Positions 37,676 to 46,987 of a DNA stretch of 64,000 nt are shown here, piece after piece (positions within the stretch are counted from its first letter, which is position 1; each line of letters starts with the position of its first letter). Origin of the DNA: JAGQOZ01 sp041399205 (GTDB taxonomy: Bacteria > Planctomycetota > Planctomycetia > Pirellulales > Pirellulaceae). The stretch is taken from contig JAWKTK010000011.1 in NCBI GenBank assembly GCA_041399205.1, positions 186,001 through 250,000 of the forward strand, in the 5' to 3' direction. The notes beneath the pieces are model-generated. The model was not told the DNA's origin. It saw only the letters and a list, made by a program, of their open reading frames with translations, and did not search any database. The position numbers and the translations under genes were made by a program.

Positions 37676-37752
37676 TCGTCTGCATGCGGTCGGCAGTCTC
37701 CATTGCTTCGATTCGCCCATTCAAAGAATCGTCGCCAAAATCAGCGGCGTGA
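36391..37752 (+). CDS. IS4-family DDE transposase with replaced C-terminus
   Basis: The frame is open further left, but that part is out-of-frame sugar transferase, so ATG 36391 (or GTG 36441) is the plausible start. It has the DDE order: Asp in IAVDGSVVN, Asp in IYAMDRGYAKF, and Glu in YRWTVEIFFRFYK, which fits the IS4 Y-2-R-3-E-6-K signature. The family C-terminus is recognisable up to YYFAGWASEEE (about 37668). After that the frame runs through the DUF1501 gene on the opposite strand, so the last 28 residues are foreign. The catalytic core is complete, so activity cannot be excluded. Confidence 0.9.
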   Translation: MAVVKAAFGIYCCELAIVTRTSKPTPAADVSLDQQSSDDGSSLDLKGLKYFSMLRPLLEDLRDEGTGRDKAGNRTLHFDQYCMLVLLYVLNPTVSSLRALSQASELTKVQKKLGNAKASLGSLSESSRLFDSKRLKTIIKQLAKQVHLSQLDPKVAQFAASLIAVDGSVVNALPSILAASLLKQTTGTAVVHWRLHTHFEVASFTPQEITVTPDGGGEHDERAVMARSIEADKIYAMDRGYAKFALFNEIHRQGSSYICRLRDNSVYEVTEERSLTDADRVAGVLSDQIVRMGKNSKKADRPDHTIRLVCIRCTPHKNRSGGKVKGSKAPDSDGVLRIATNLLDVPAEIIAILYAYRWTVEIFFRFYKQLMGGAHLISHSQNGIEIQVYCATIACLLMNLWTGGKPSKRTFEMISYYFAGWASEEEFRFVCMRSAVSIASIRPFKESSPKSAA

Positions 37753-38492
37753 TTGCGATTCAATTCTTGAACCAGATCAAGCTGTCGACGCTGTGCGACG
37801 TCTGGCCACTGTTCGTTTTTCAAATAACGAATCATCTTTTCCGGATCGGTCTGCCGACTATCCAGCGACACGCCTTTATGCTTTGACGGTAGAAAGCCAC
37901 TTCGCGAATCGCTACCGCCACCACCCAACACAACAAAACCTGGTAAGTTCTGATTTTCCGAACCGAGTCCGTAATCGAGCCACGCACCCATTGACGGGCG
38001 AGTGGCTGCTATGTTGCCCGAACTCATCAGGGATCGAGCTGGACCGTGCGTTGGATTGAATGTGTACAGCGAACGCACCACGCACAGATCGTCCGCCAAT
38101 TCCGCCAACTTCGGCAACAATTCACTGACTTCTAATCCTGCATCACCGTGCCTTTGAAATTGGAAAGGTGATGGCAACAATCCACCCGTCGTTCGTTCGG
38201 TGCGTAGATTGGCGGCCTCGGGACGTTGGCCGGCATATTTTTCCAACGCCGGTTTCGGATCGAAGGTATCCATTTGAGACGGGCCGCCCGGCATGAACAA
38301 AACGATACTGTGTTTGGCGCGCGCCGAGTGCGTAACGGCGACCTGATTGCCACTGGCGTCCGATTCATTCGGTGGCGGCGCGGCCGTGGTGGAAGATTCG
38401 GCCAGCATCGCCGCAAGTGCGACGGAACCGAGCCCAGCGGAAAGTGATTGTACAAATTCGCGACGTCGTTGAATCGGTTCGTTTAAGGCCAA
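37638..38492 (-). pseudogene. DUF1501 protein, C-terminal part lost at the IS
   Basis: 284 residues against about 450-480 expected. It starts 10 bases inside the end of the PSD1 gene, the normal operon arrangement. The N-terminus has Tat-like QRRREFVQS and the motif MPGGPSQMDTFDPKP (about 67-81). Family similarity runs to EAMETADRMQT (37677), then the frame enters the IS and stops at 37638. The lost part includes the WDTH and FGRTP motifs seen in the intact copy at 28.5 kb, so this protein is probably non-functional. Confidence 0.85.
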
Positions 38493-41047
38493 AAGATCAC
38501 CTCGTTGGTTGCCAACAATGCTTGTGCGTATTGTGTTAGCGATCCAGACTGTAAAAACTGTTCACCCATTCGCTGTTCTTCGGCGGTTGGATTGCGACCA
38601 AACACGCGATGGTACAACGATCGGATGATCAAAGCATTTCTTTGCGAACCATCAACGTGTTCCGGCTGATTCAAGTCGACTTCCGTTGAACGAATCGCAT
38701 TTTCAACCAACGATTCGGCTTGCTCCAAAATGAAATCACTGTTCATGATGAACAATTGCTGCAAAGGCGACGTCGTTGATTCTCGCATGGGACTATGCGA
38801 TTTCGGCGAAGGAAAATCATAAAGCTCTAACAAGGCTGCCGGTCGCCCGCGTCGAACGTGACCATATACCGTGCGGCGTCTAGTTGATCGATCCAGATCG
38901 TCCGATGGCCCAGCCATTTCCGTTTCTAAAGTACCGGCTGCCTGCAACAAGCAGTCGCGATACGCTTCAATGTCCAATCGCCTAGGATTCATACGCCATA
39001 GAAACTGATTTGCGGGATCGATTGCGATCGCTTGTTCCTGCGGTTGGCTTGATTGACGATACGTCGCTGACAACATGATTTCACGGTGTAACCACTTCCA
39101 AGAATATCCGTGCTGGACAAATCGATACGCCAAATCGTCTAGCAATTCTGGATGCGTGGGAGCCGCACCTTGCGAACCAAAATCGCTGGGCGTGGCGACC
39201 AGAGGCTGCCCAAAATGCCAAGCCCACACGCGATTAACAATCACTCGAGCCGACAGCGCCGCGGCATCGGAAAAGATCCGTTCGGCCAATTCCAAGCGTC
39301 CCGAACCATCTTGAAATTTGGGATCAGACTTCGCCAACACGGCAAGGAACCCGCGCGGCGCGAGTTCACCTGGGCGAGTTACGTTTCCGCCGATCAAGAT
39401 ATCCAGATCGCGAACTTCGCTGGGACGAATATCGATCATTGTAAAGTCAGGATCAGAACCGTCTACATGAAAGCCTGCATCGTAAACGGCTTGGAAAAGT
39501 GGTTCGTTCGAATTACTTCGCCGTCGACCTCGCTGTTCGTCATCTTCATTCGATTCTATCTGCGGTTCGTCGGGATACGGGCGAGGTTGTTTGGCTAGTT
39601 GCACCAAGTGCCGAAACAGTTCGGGATGCGTTTCCTGCAGCGCGGCGTTTTCTTGCTTGATCTGTTCCATTTCCGCTCGAAAACGAATGACTTTTTCTCT
39701 CGCTTCATCAGGCTTGGAACCGGGGTCGTCACGCAACAAACGAGCGGCGTAGCTGAAGTAGAAGACGCGTTGCGCATCGACCATAAATTTTGTTTCCGCA
39801 GCAGCGTCGATTTTTGCGAGCGGACGTGGAGCCTGGACGGTGGACGCAAATACGCTGGCTAGACTGTAGTAATCCGACATCGTGATTGGATCGAATTTGT
39901 GATCGTGACATCTTGCACACGCAACCGTCAGTCCCAGAAGACCTCGCGACACCGTGTCAATTCGTTCGTCCCAATCGTCGGTGTACAGCGTTTCCACAAC
40001 CTCCTTGGACAAACGACCGTCTTTGTGATAGGACGGCGCGGCTCCTAAGAATCCCAAGGCAACCATGTCTTTTCGTTCGACATTCGGCATCAGATCAGCA
40101 GCAAGTTGCAGCTTGACGAACCGATCGTACGGCAAGTCAGTGTTGATCGCGTTGATGACCCAATCTCGGTATCGCCAGGCAAACGGAAAACTCGGTGTCG
40201 TCGCTTCCCCGGTGAAATTGTCTTCGCCATAGCGAACCACGTCCAACCAATATCGGCCCCAACGCTCGCCGTAATGTGGCGAATGAAGCAACTGTTCGAC
40301 CAGTCGAGCATACGCATCGGGCGAATCATCGTTCACAAACGCTTGGACTTGTTCAAATGTCGGACGCAGCCCAGTCAGATCCAAATACGCTCGTCGAATC
40401 AAGACATCTCGATCCGCGGCAGGCGAAGGCGAAAGCTGTTGCTGTGCGAGTTTCGCAATGACAAAATAATCGATTCTCTTCTGGGGCCATGACGTGGAAG
40501 TCGCTTCGACTTGGTTGTGATCCAGCGACCCCGATTCCGGAACATCGGCAAGTCTAAGCGGCTGAAACGCCCACCATTCGCGACCCGCCTGGATGTCGAT
40601 TTCGCGAGTTTCCCTGTTGGCCTTTTCCAGCGACACTTCTCGTGGATCAGGAGCACCGCGCGAAACCCATTGTTCCAAGACGGCAATCTGTTGTGGACTG
40701 AGTCTGCCATCGGGCGGCATTTGCAGACTGGAATCGGTCCACCGCACCGCTTGAATGAGCAGGCTTTGGTTGGGATCGGTGCCGTTAATGACTTTGCCGC
40801 TGCTGCCGCCTGCCGCAATCGCGGGACGCGAATCGAGCAGTAGGTTGCCTTCGACCGGATCGGCGTTTACCGAATGACAGTCATAACATTTGTCAACCAG
40901 CAACGGACGGATATGCGTTTCAAAGAACTCGGTGTCAGATTTGGAAATGGTCGTTGCCGTATCGAGCGAATCGGCATCCTGCGCCGCCACCGCAAACGCG
41001 ATGCACGTGGCAACCAAAATACTTCTAACCAGAAGTGGAAGTTTCAT
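38483..41047 (-). CDS. PSD1-type cytochrome c-like protein (DUF1549/DUF1553)
   Basis: 854 residues from ATG 41047, which begins a signal peptide; a GTG at 41092 is open in frame but would bury it. Order: planctomycete cytochrome C domain with heme motif CYDCH (about 57-61) and the distal SLQMPPDGRLS loop, DUF1549 (about 170-380, with CARCHDHKFDPI), then DUF1553 (about 560-820). The two Cys-x-x-Cys-His motifs suggest two hemes. It probably acts in the periplasm in electron transfer with the DUF1501 protein encoded directly downstream, overlapping by ten bases. That partner is truncated here. Confidence 0.93.
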   Translation of the reverse strand: MKLPLLVRSILVATCIAFAVAAQDADSLDTATTISKSDTEFFETHIRPLLVDKCYDCHSVNADPVEGNLLLDSRPAIAAGGSSGKVINGTDPNQSLLIQAVRWTDSSLQMPPDGRLSPQQIAVLEQWVSRGAPDPREVSLEKANRETREIDIQAGREWWAFQPLRLADVPESGSLDHNQVEATSTSWPQKRIDYFVIAKLAQQQLSPSPAADRDVLIRRAYLDLTGLRPTFEQVQAFVNDDSPDAYARLVEQLLHSPHYGERWGRYWLDVVRYGEDNFTGEATTPSFPFAWRYRDWVINAINTDLPYDRFVKLQLAADLMPNVERKDMVALGFLGAAPSYHKDGRLSKEVVETLYTDDWDERIDTVSRGLLGLTVACARCHDHKFDPITMSDYYSLASVFASTVQAPRPLAKIDAAAETKFMVDAQRVFYFSYAARLLRDDPGSKPDEAREKVIRFRAEMEQIKQENAALQETHPELFRHLVQLAKQPRPYPDEPQIESNEDDEQRGRRRSNSNEPLFQAVYDAGFHVDGSDPDFTMIDIRPSEVRDLDILIGGNVTRPGELAPRGFLAVLAKSDPKFQDGSGRLELAERIFSDAAALSARVIVNRVWAWHFGQPLVATPSDFGSQGAAPTHPELLDDLAYRFVQHGYSWKWLHREIMLSATYRQSSQPQEQAIAIDPANQFLWRMNPRRLDIEAYRDCLLQAAGTLETEMAGPSDDLDRSTRRRTVYGHVRRGRPAALLELYDFPSPKSHSPMRESTTSPLQQLFIMNSDFILEQAESLVENAIRSTEVDLNQPEHVDGSQRNALIIRSLYHRVFGRNPTAEEQRMGEQFLQSGSLTQYAQALLATNEVIFWP

Positions 41048-41972
41048 CGTGCGACTCAGCAAATGTGGCAAACGTGACAGACTTAACGGCACACAATGCT
41101 ACTCGATCCACTATTCCACAAGCAACCTTGTACGGTCATAAGTGTAAACTCGGTCGAAAAACAACTCGCACTTAGCAGATTCGAGCCGCCCGTCCCTCCC
41201 GGCAATTATTCTGCGATGCGGCAAATTCAAGAAATGAAACCGTCAGAACGTATGGGCTTCCCGCTTTTGTTCTCGCAACCTGTAATCACCGTTTCAATGC
41301 GTTGCTGAAGCGTACGCCGAGCAAATGGCTTGTGAAAAAAATCGGCTGCGAAACTGGAGAGGCGGCAGGATCAGGAGTCTAGAAGATGGAATTCTAAGCA
41401 AGGCAACACGAATTGGTAGGCGGAATTGGTAGGCTGGCAACCAAGTACGACGCTGAGTGCCACAGATCAGCCGAGCGTTTTCTAGTAGGGTTTTCCATAG
41501 TGCTGGTTTTCCATAGTGCCAGGCACAAACTTCTCGATAGTGCCAGGCACAAACTTCTCGATAGTGCCAGGCACAAACTTCTCTCGCAGTTTTTAATGGC
41601 TGGCACTTCTGGTTCCCGTTCTGATTTCGCGCCGATGACTCCCATCCCGTGAGATTAACTGCCCCTCGCGAAATGCCTGAGATGGCTACTCACTTCGAAT
41701 CATCAGATAGAACCAAAACGTCGGAGTCGCAATCCACCCCAAGAAGACGATTTCACGATCGTTTTTAACGAGCATAACGGCAAATGGACTATCCACAATG
41801 CAATCGTCGCCTTTTATCACAAGCGAATTGGCTCGACGATCGGAACTCCTCGCTTTTTCCGCTGCCGCTCATGCGTAGGCGGTATATGCCAACTAGCGTT
41901 GACTCATTTTGAAGGCGAACAATCGAAGCGATGTTTGCCGAGATGCAGGTATCGCAATGTGCGCTCCGGACG
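41048..41972. other. Gene-poor region with short direct repeats
   Basis: No convincing gene. Notable are a doubled GAATTGGTAGGC at about 41409-41434 and a 24-base tandem repeat at 41513-41580, listed separately. The stretch 41650-41970 shows nothing recognisable. Composition looks slightly more A/T-rich than the flanking genes. Confidence 0.55.
41513..41580. repeat. 24-bp tandem repeat with palindromic core
   Basis: About three copies with a 24-base period: 41513-41532 (partial), 41533-41556 and 41557-41580. Each contains the perfect palindrome GTGCCAGGCAC and ends in AAACTT. The copies are identical, so the expansion is recent. A related CCATAGTGC piece precedes the array (about 41494-41503). 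There are no spacers, so it is not a CRISPR. Confidence 0.85.
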
Positions 41973-42669
41973 CTATATCATTGTCGATTTAAGGTCAGCA
42001 GCGAATACAAAATCCACTAGCTCTCTCAAATTGTCCAGATATGGCTTGCGAGCGACAACCAACCGGTGTAACTCATCGCCGCTCATGCTTATTGATAGAA
42101 CGAAATCATCACTTCCCTGGTATCGATGAAGCTGACATTGCTGAATCATCATGACTTCATGCACGGTTTGGCTATACTTTGATCCGGATATCTGTCCAAA
42201 GAACTTCACCTGGTTCTTCTGGACGGAAGAAATCTCGTGATCAAATTCTTCGAATTCCTCAACGAAGTTAACATTGCAGTCAACCCGCCATGCTCCATTT
42301 ATTGTAGCAGGAATGTCGGTTGGATTAGTAAGAAAGCCAGAAACCAGGTTTCTACACTTTTCCTTTCCGTCGCAATCTGCAGTCTTACATTTGGCCCATG
42401 AAGATTTGGAAGATTCTTGTCGGACAATGTCCGGTGAGACATGCCTTTTGTTAGCTGTTCCTGCAATTCCGTGTATATGTAATCGGTTCCGGGAATGATC
42501 TCCTGGTCAAGATCCAAGCACATGACACAATTCGCATTTCCTCTGCTTCTGGAATTACTACGTTGTGACTCACAACTGTCAAATGGGACTCAGGCAAATC
42601 ATCGTTACATCCTGCGACTGAACTTATCGCCGCCATGACCGCCACCATTCGCAACCGAAATCTAATCAT
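41973..42669 (-). pseudogene. Decayed or frame-broken lipoprotein gene
   Basis: Three successive minus-strand frames look like one gene. It begins at ATG 42669 with a lipoprotein signal peptide ending in SSVAGC (lipobox, about residues 16-21). Near 42530 the sense shifts to a frame with LDLDQEIIPGTDYIYTELQ, and near 42400 to a third frame with a Cys-rich segment (AKCKTADCDGKEKC) that runs without a stop to 41973. At least two frame changes are needed. No family is recognised. The alternative is chance frames, but the joined reading is plausible protein over about 230 codons. Confidence 0.45.
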
Positions 42670-43097
42670 AACTGAGCCTAGTCAAAAATGCGGTCAAGAG
42701 CACAGAATGAACCCCCAGGGAAACCCCAGGGACACCCGCATATTAGCCAGGATGCTTTAGCTGAACAAGAAGACAAACGCGGTTGCTTTGCCAGTCGCCT
42801 GAAAGGCCTGACCCAGACGGAAAGTTGTCGCACTTGCTGGTACTGAAGGATCAGTCAGGACGCAAGCATAGGAGCTGGTTCTAAAGCGGTCAATGACAGC
42901 CTGGTGTCAACAAGAGGCCAGCACAATGTTAGCGTCGGGTGCGTGTATGTAACCAATGCAACGGCGAGCTGCTTCGTCCGCGAGACTTGTCGCTTTGCCG
43001 GCCGCTCGCTTAAGGAGCTTGCCGAACTTCTGCACCAATTCGCACCAGCAAGATGCGTCCAAGCCGATGCTGGGTTCCCTTCTCCTCTTGATTTCCC
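42670..43097. other. 428-bp region with no recognised feature
   Basis: Between the decayed lipoprotein gene and a palindromic repeat. Short overlapping frames on both strands show no domain, signal peptide or start site. It looks like non-coding remnant sequence. Confidence 0.45.
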
Positions 43098-43166
43098 GTA
43101 GCATGGGCCCATGGCCCGTGTTTTTTGCGTCTTGTAGGTTAGTATAGGCAACGGGCCCATGCTACG
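43098..43166. repeat. Long inverted repeat, REP-like
   Basis: CGTAGCATGGGCCC (43098-43111) is perfectly repeated in inverse at 43153-43166. Just inside and outside, ATGGCCCGTGT (about 43111-43121) and ACACGGGTCAT (about 43173-43183) pair with one mismatch. The block can form a stable hairpin and lies against the 3' end of the thioredoxin-like frame. Confidence 0.8.
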
Positions 43167-43630
43167 AGGTTCACACGGGTCATGGGCGGAAAAAGTCCGG
43201 GGCTAGCGCCCAAACGGCTGGGATGGGAGCCACCTTCGTTCATATCGCGACGCGTTAGGGACGGCGTTTTCAATGTTCCCGTGGTTCCTCGCTGACGCGT
43301 CGGGCTAGGATGGGAAAATGAACTTTGCTTGACGAATGCCATTAGTTCGTCTTTGTTTTCACAAACGTCCGTGACTTGACCATCGTGAATTCGGATGGCC
43401 ACGGGCGGCGATACGAACCATTCGTGCGAAGCAGGCAACGTTGTCGAAACGATGGTACGCGACGCAGGATAGATCGGTTCGCCTGGCTTCACGTCGACTA
43501 ACGCAATGCGAACCGGCGGCACGGTCGAATCCTCTTCTGTTGATGGTACGGAAGCTAACAACGTCGGCACGATTTCTCGGCAATGATCGCAATCGCGACT
43601 GTGCAAGATGACGATCCATTCGTCTATCAC
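43139..43630 (-). CDS. Thioredoxin-like protein, both ends doubtful
   Basis: The core LHSRDCDHCREIVPTL (about residues 9-24) carries a CDHC motif of the thioredoxin superfamily, and VSPPVAIRIHDGQV fits the later cis-Pro strand. The listed start is GTG 43630, but the frame is open and protein-like upstream to about 43790 without any usual start codon, so the N-terminus is probably lost. After KDELMAFVK (about 43340) the frame runs through two dispersed repeats, which supply the last 60 or so residues. The original protein probably ended earlier. The preceding dehydrogenase gene ends at 43795 on the same strand. Confidence 0.5.
   Translation of the reverse strand: MIDEWIVILHSRDCDHCREIVPTLLASVPSTEEDSTVPPVRIALVDVKPGEPIYPASRTIVSTTLPASHEWFVSPPVAIRIHDGQVTDVCENKDELMAFVKQSSFSHPSPTRQRGTTGTLKTPSLTRRDMNEGGSHPSRLGASPGLFPPMTRVNLVAWARCLY
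43285..43310 (-). repeat. Single copy of the TAGCCCGA dispersed repeat
   Basis: An inverted copy of the element seen at 6517-6709: TCGGGCTAGGA preceded by CCTCGCTGACGCG. It falls inside the thioredoxin-like frame, where it is read as SPTRQRG. Confidence 0.8.
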
Positions 43631-43794
43631 CGGTACTGGAACTCGCCAAGAGTTTCGTTTCGCTTGGAAATGCCGAAAGGCTTGGCGATGGTTCTGCGAA
43701 GAAATTGCCTTGATGCTGAGGTTCGCGAGTTTTGATCCGCACTCGTAATGATGTGTGTGCGGTTCGAAGTGAAAAGAATGGATGATCGTCCGAC

Positions 43795-46700
43795 CTACCG
43801 CCGCTTTTGAATCGGTGTCCCGGGAATTTGCTGGTAGTCTTGCTGGACTTGGTTTTCCGCCAGCGGTTTTTCCAAAACGACATAGGCCAACAGGTCAAGA
43901 AGTTCTTGTTCGCTCAGCTGTTTCTCGAACCCTTCGGGCATCAACGACAACGGGCTAACGATCAGTTCTTCTACATCGTTGCGGTCAATCGTTTCGATCT
44001 TGCCGCCCTGCAGTTTGATCCGAATACGAAGATCACTTTCTTCCACCAACAACCCCGTTAAACTCCGTCCGTCGGTGGTGACAACCGTTCTGGCTTGATA
44101 GGCCGAACCAATTACCAGATTCGGATCTAACACATTCGATAACAATTGGTCGAACGAACCTCGGCCGTTGCTGGTAATCTCTGGCCCAACGTCTTCTCCT
44201 TCGCCAAACAGTTTGTGACATTGGCCGCAAGTCTTCATGAACACGCTATGCCCTTGAACCGGATCGCCCACGCCGCGGCTCCACATTTCCTTGACCTTGG
44301 CAATATTCTCTTCAGCGTGGGGATTTCGTTCATTGCGAATGGTGCCCCAAATCTGCTGGACAGATTCTGCGAGTTCCGCATTGGCCTGCAACCGCCGAAT
44401 CTGATTGATATGCAGAAGCTCTTTGGCCTGCTTGCCGTCACGAATGGAAGTCAACAACGATGCAGCCCACGCCGAACGTTGCGTTAGCATTTCCACCACT
44501 CGAAACTTCATCTGCTCCGGAATCGAATTCAGTCGTTCCACAAAGACGTGGCCCAATTCATCTTGGGTCAGCCGAGAGGACGCGTCGATCAATGCGATCC
44601 AAGCTTGTTCGTTCAGCTTGTCCGATGATTCCAGTAAATATTGAACAACCGAAAACGCTTTGTTGGAATCAACCTTGGTCAGTGCGTTCAAGGCCTCAAA
44701 CCGCATCTTCGAATCATTCTTCATGGCAACCTGTTCCAACGCGGACTGACTTTTTTCGTCTCCCAATGACGCGGTGATCAACTGCAACGGAAACTTCAAT
44801 TTTTCGGAATCACCCACAGAGACTCGACGAAAGTCAACACCGTTGGCCAATAGTTGCCGCACACTTTCCGAAAGCGAACCGTCCAACAATTGGCGTCGAA
44901 GCTCTGCCAGCGAACGTTCTACCAACGCTTGTCGACCTTCTGCAGCGGCCGGGTCCAGAATGCGATTCAATAACAATCGAGCCGAAGTGGCGGTTGCGTC
45001 ACTGTCCAACAGACGATTCTGCAATCGGACCACAAATTCAATGAACTGTTCCGAATGAGCCGCTTGATTCAGATCTAAATGATTGACGATCGCTTGGTGC
45101 TGCCCGTCGACAACGGGCAGCAGATTTTGCCACACAATGGAAGGCGTAATGGCGTCTTTGGAGCTGGCATCCAGCACCTGCAGCAGCGTTTCCACTGGCG
45201 ATTCTGGAAACATTTTATTCGCCGCGATGGCAACTTGTAGTCGAACGTCTGGGTGCGCATCGGTGGTTCGATCCGCCACTGCATCCTTGATTGTTTTGGC
45301 AACGCGATTCGGACTAGCTTGGCTGATATTTCCCACAAATCGCACCGCCCACGCGCGAAAATCGCTGTCCGCGTGCTGCAGCAACTGCAGGCAACAAGCG
45401 TCAGACATCTTGTTGGTACTGACCAGCGCCCACAGCGCGTGCATGCGACCTTTTTTCGGCAGTTGGTCATCCAGCACCGTCCGTTCCAGCAGTTGGACAA
45501 TTGCATCGGTCCCCCGTTCCGCCAGTAGGCGTTGAGCTTGTTCGCGATAAAAAATGTTGTTGTCAAAAAGACGATTGACCAACTGCGAGTCTGATTCGTT
45601 GGCCAAATTGAACGGCTGGGCACGAGGCGTCTGTTGGTAACGCACTCGATACAGCCGCCCTTTGCCTCGATCAATACCTTCGGGATCTCGATTTGCATCT
45701 TGGTAGCAGTGATACCGGTCGTACCAGTCCAAAATGTAGAGACATCCGTCCGGCCCCGTCTTTTGCGCAACCGGCATGAACCACGCATCGTTGGCGGTCA
45801 AGAAATCAGGATCGGGCTTGGCGAAGTAAGTGGCACCATCGCGAGTCAAATAGTCGCAATTAATGCAGCCGCCGTGAATGTTGCCCATGTAAAGTTTTTC
45901 ACGATACGATTCTGGATAGGCCGAACTATCAAAGTACGTGATTCCGCAGTACGCCGCCTTCTGATGCTTGTGCTTCACAATCGAATTTAGCTTCCAAGTG
46001 TGCGGCGGATACGGACCGCCTTGACGATGGTAATAACCCGATTCGGCAATATGCCACAAGTGATCAATCACGCACGCGCTAACAAATGCGTTGCCATGTC
46101 CATCAATGGCGATGCCCCACGGGTTGCTGGTGCCTTCGGCGAAGAGTTCAAATTCGCGAGTCACCGGATGGATGCGGAACATGGCACACGTGAACTGATA
46201 CTCTTTTCCGCGATACTTGACGTGGCTGTAGTTAAACACGCCATTGAGTCCGTACAACCAACCATCGGGGCCCCAGGTGAAAGCGTTTGGAAGTTCGTGC
46301 GTGTCGGTTCGACCGAACCCCGTCACCACCACTTCTCGCTTATCCGCCTTCCCATCTCCGTCCGTATCTTGTAGGAAAAGGATATCGGGCGAATTTGCCA
46401 CCCACACACCGCCGTATCCAACGGCAATGCCCGACGGAATGTTCAGGCCTTCGGCAAACACGGTTACCTTGTCGACCTTGCCATCTGAATCAGTATCTTC
46501 CAGCACCTTAATGCGGTCTCGTCCCGGTCCCGCCGAGCGTCTGGGATATTCAAAACTTTCCGTGATCCAGATTCGACCTTGATCATCAAAGGCCATGGCC
46601 ACAGGATTCATGATATCCGGTTCGCTGGCCACCACTTCCACAGAAAAACCTTCCGGAACGGTCATTTTGGCCACGGCTTCTTGCGGTGTTAACGCGGGCC

Positions 46701-46815
46701 CCGGTGCTTGGCTCTGGCCGTGCGGAATGACGTCGGATTGAGCCATGGCGGACGAGACGAACAAAGTAAAGGCAACACAAACGGTTACGGCAGACGAAGC
46801 ATTCAATCTAGACAT
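43795..46815 (-). CDS. PVC-type heme-binding dehydrogenase with HEAT-like repeats
   Basis: 1006 residues with a signal peptide (about 1-25). Residues about 50-400 form a sugar-dehydrogenase-like beta-propeller with PEGFSVEVVASEPDIMNPVA at its start and two D-x-D-x-D-G-x-x-D loops. Residues about 410-820 hold HEAT-like helices. The C-terminal 140 residues are the PVC heme domain with CGQCH (about 860), DVGPEIT and MPEGFEKQLSEQELLDLLAY. This family is typical of planctomycetes and thought to oxidise sugars or alcohols in the periplasm, passing electrons to the heme. The substrate is unknown. Confidence 0.92.
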   Translation of the reverse strand: MSRLNASSAVTVCVAFTLFVSSAMAQSDVIPHGQSQAPGPALTPQEAVAKMTVPEGFSVEVVASEPDIMNPVAMAFDDQGRIWITESFEYPRRSAGPGRDRIKVLEDTDSDGKVDKVTVFAEGLNIPSGIAVGYGGVWVANSPDILFLQDTDGDGKADKREVVVTGFGRTDTHELPNAFTWGPDGWLYGLNGVFNYSHVKYRGKEYQFTCAMFRIHPVTREFELFAEGTSNPWGIAIDGHGNAFVSACVIDHLWHIAESGYYHRQGGPYPPHTWKLNSIVKHKHQKAAYCGITYFDSSAYPESYREKLYMGNIHGGCINCDYLTRDGATYFAKPDPDFLTANDAWFMPVAQKTGPDGCLYILDWYDRYHCYQDANRDPEGIDRGKGRLYRVRYQQTPRAQPFNLANESDSQLVNRLFDNNIFYREQAQRLLAERGTDAIVQLLERTVLDDQLPKKGRMHALWALVSTNKMSDACCLQLLQHADSDFRAWAVRFVGNISQASPNRVAKTIKDAVADRTTDAHPDVRLQVAIAANKMFPESPVETLLQVLDASSKDAITPSIVWQNLLPVVDGQHQAIVNHLDLNQAAHSEQFIEFVVRLQNRLLDSDATATSARLLLNRILDPAAAEGRQALVERSLAELRRQLLDGSLSESVRQLLANGVDFRRVSVGDSEKLKFPLQLITASLGDEKSQSALEQVAMKNDSKMRFEALNALTKVDSNKAFSVVQYLLESSDKLNEQAWIALIDASSRLTQDELGHVFVERLNSIPEQMKFRVVEMLTQRSAWAASLLTSIRDGKQAKELLHINQIRRLQANAELAESVQQIWGTIRNERNPHAEENIAKVKEMWSRGVGDPVQGHSVFMKTCGQCHKLFGEGEDVGPEITSNGRGSFDQLLSNVLDPNLVIGSAYQARTVVTTDGRSLTGLLVEESDLRIRIKLQGGKIETIDRNDVEELIVSPLSLMPEGFEKQLSEQELLDLLAYVVLEKPLAENQVQQDYQQIPGTPIQKRR

Positions 46816-46987
46816 AAGAGGACATCCAACTGAGTGAGGCTAAATTCGAAATCAGACTCACATTGTACGAGAACATTCGCGCCGAACAATCAAAGACATG
46901 CGAGTCGATTTGACGAAACGTCCTGGTTCGAACTGCATCAAGAGCGATAAACGTCGACCAGGCGGTACATGATTGGAGGCGACCGCC

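Noticed and set aside
41513..41580. Possible CRISPR array
   Set aside because: The repeat units are directly adjacent with no spacers, and no cas gene is in the window.
43359..43898. 179-codon minus-strand frame overlapping the thioredoxin-like fragment
   Set aside because: It overlaps two better-supported frames, has Arg/Ser-rich low-complexity translation, and lacks the CDHC protein context.
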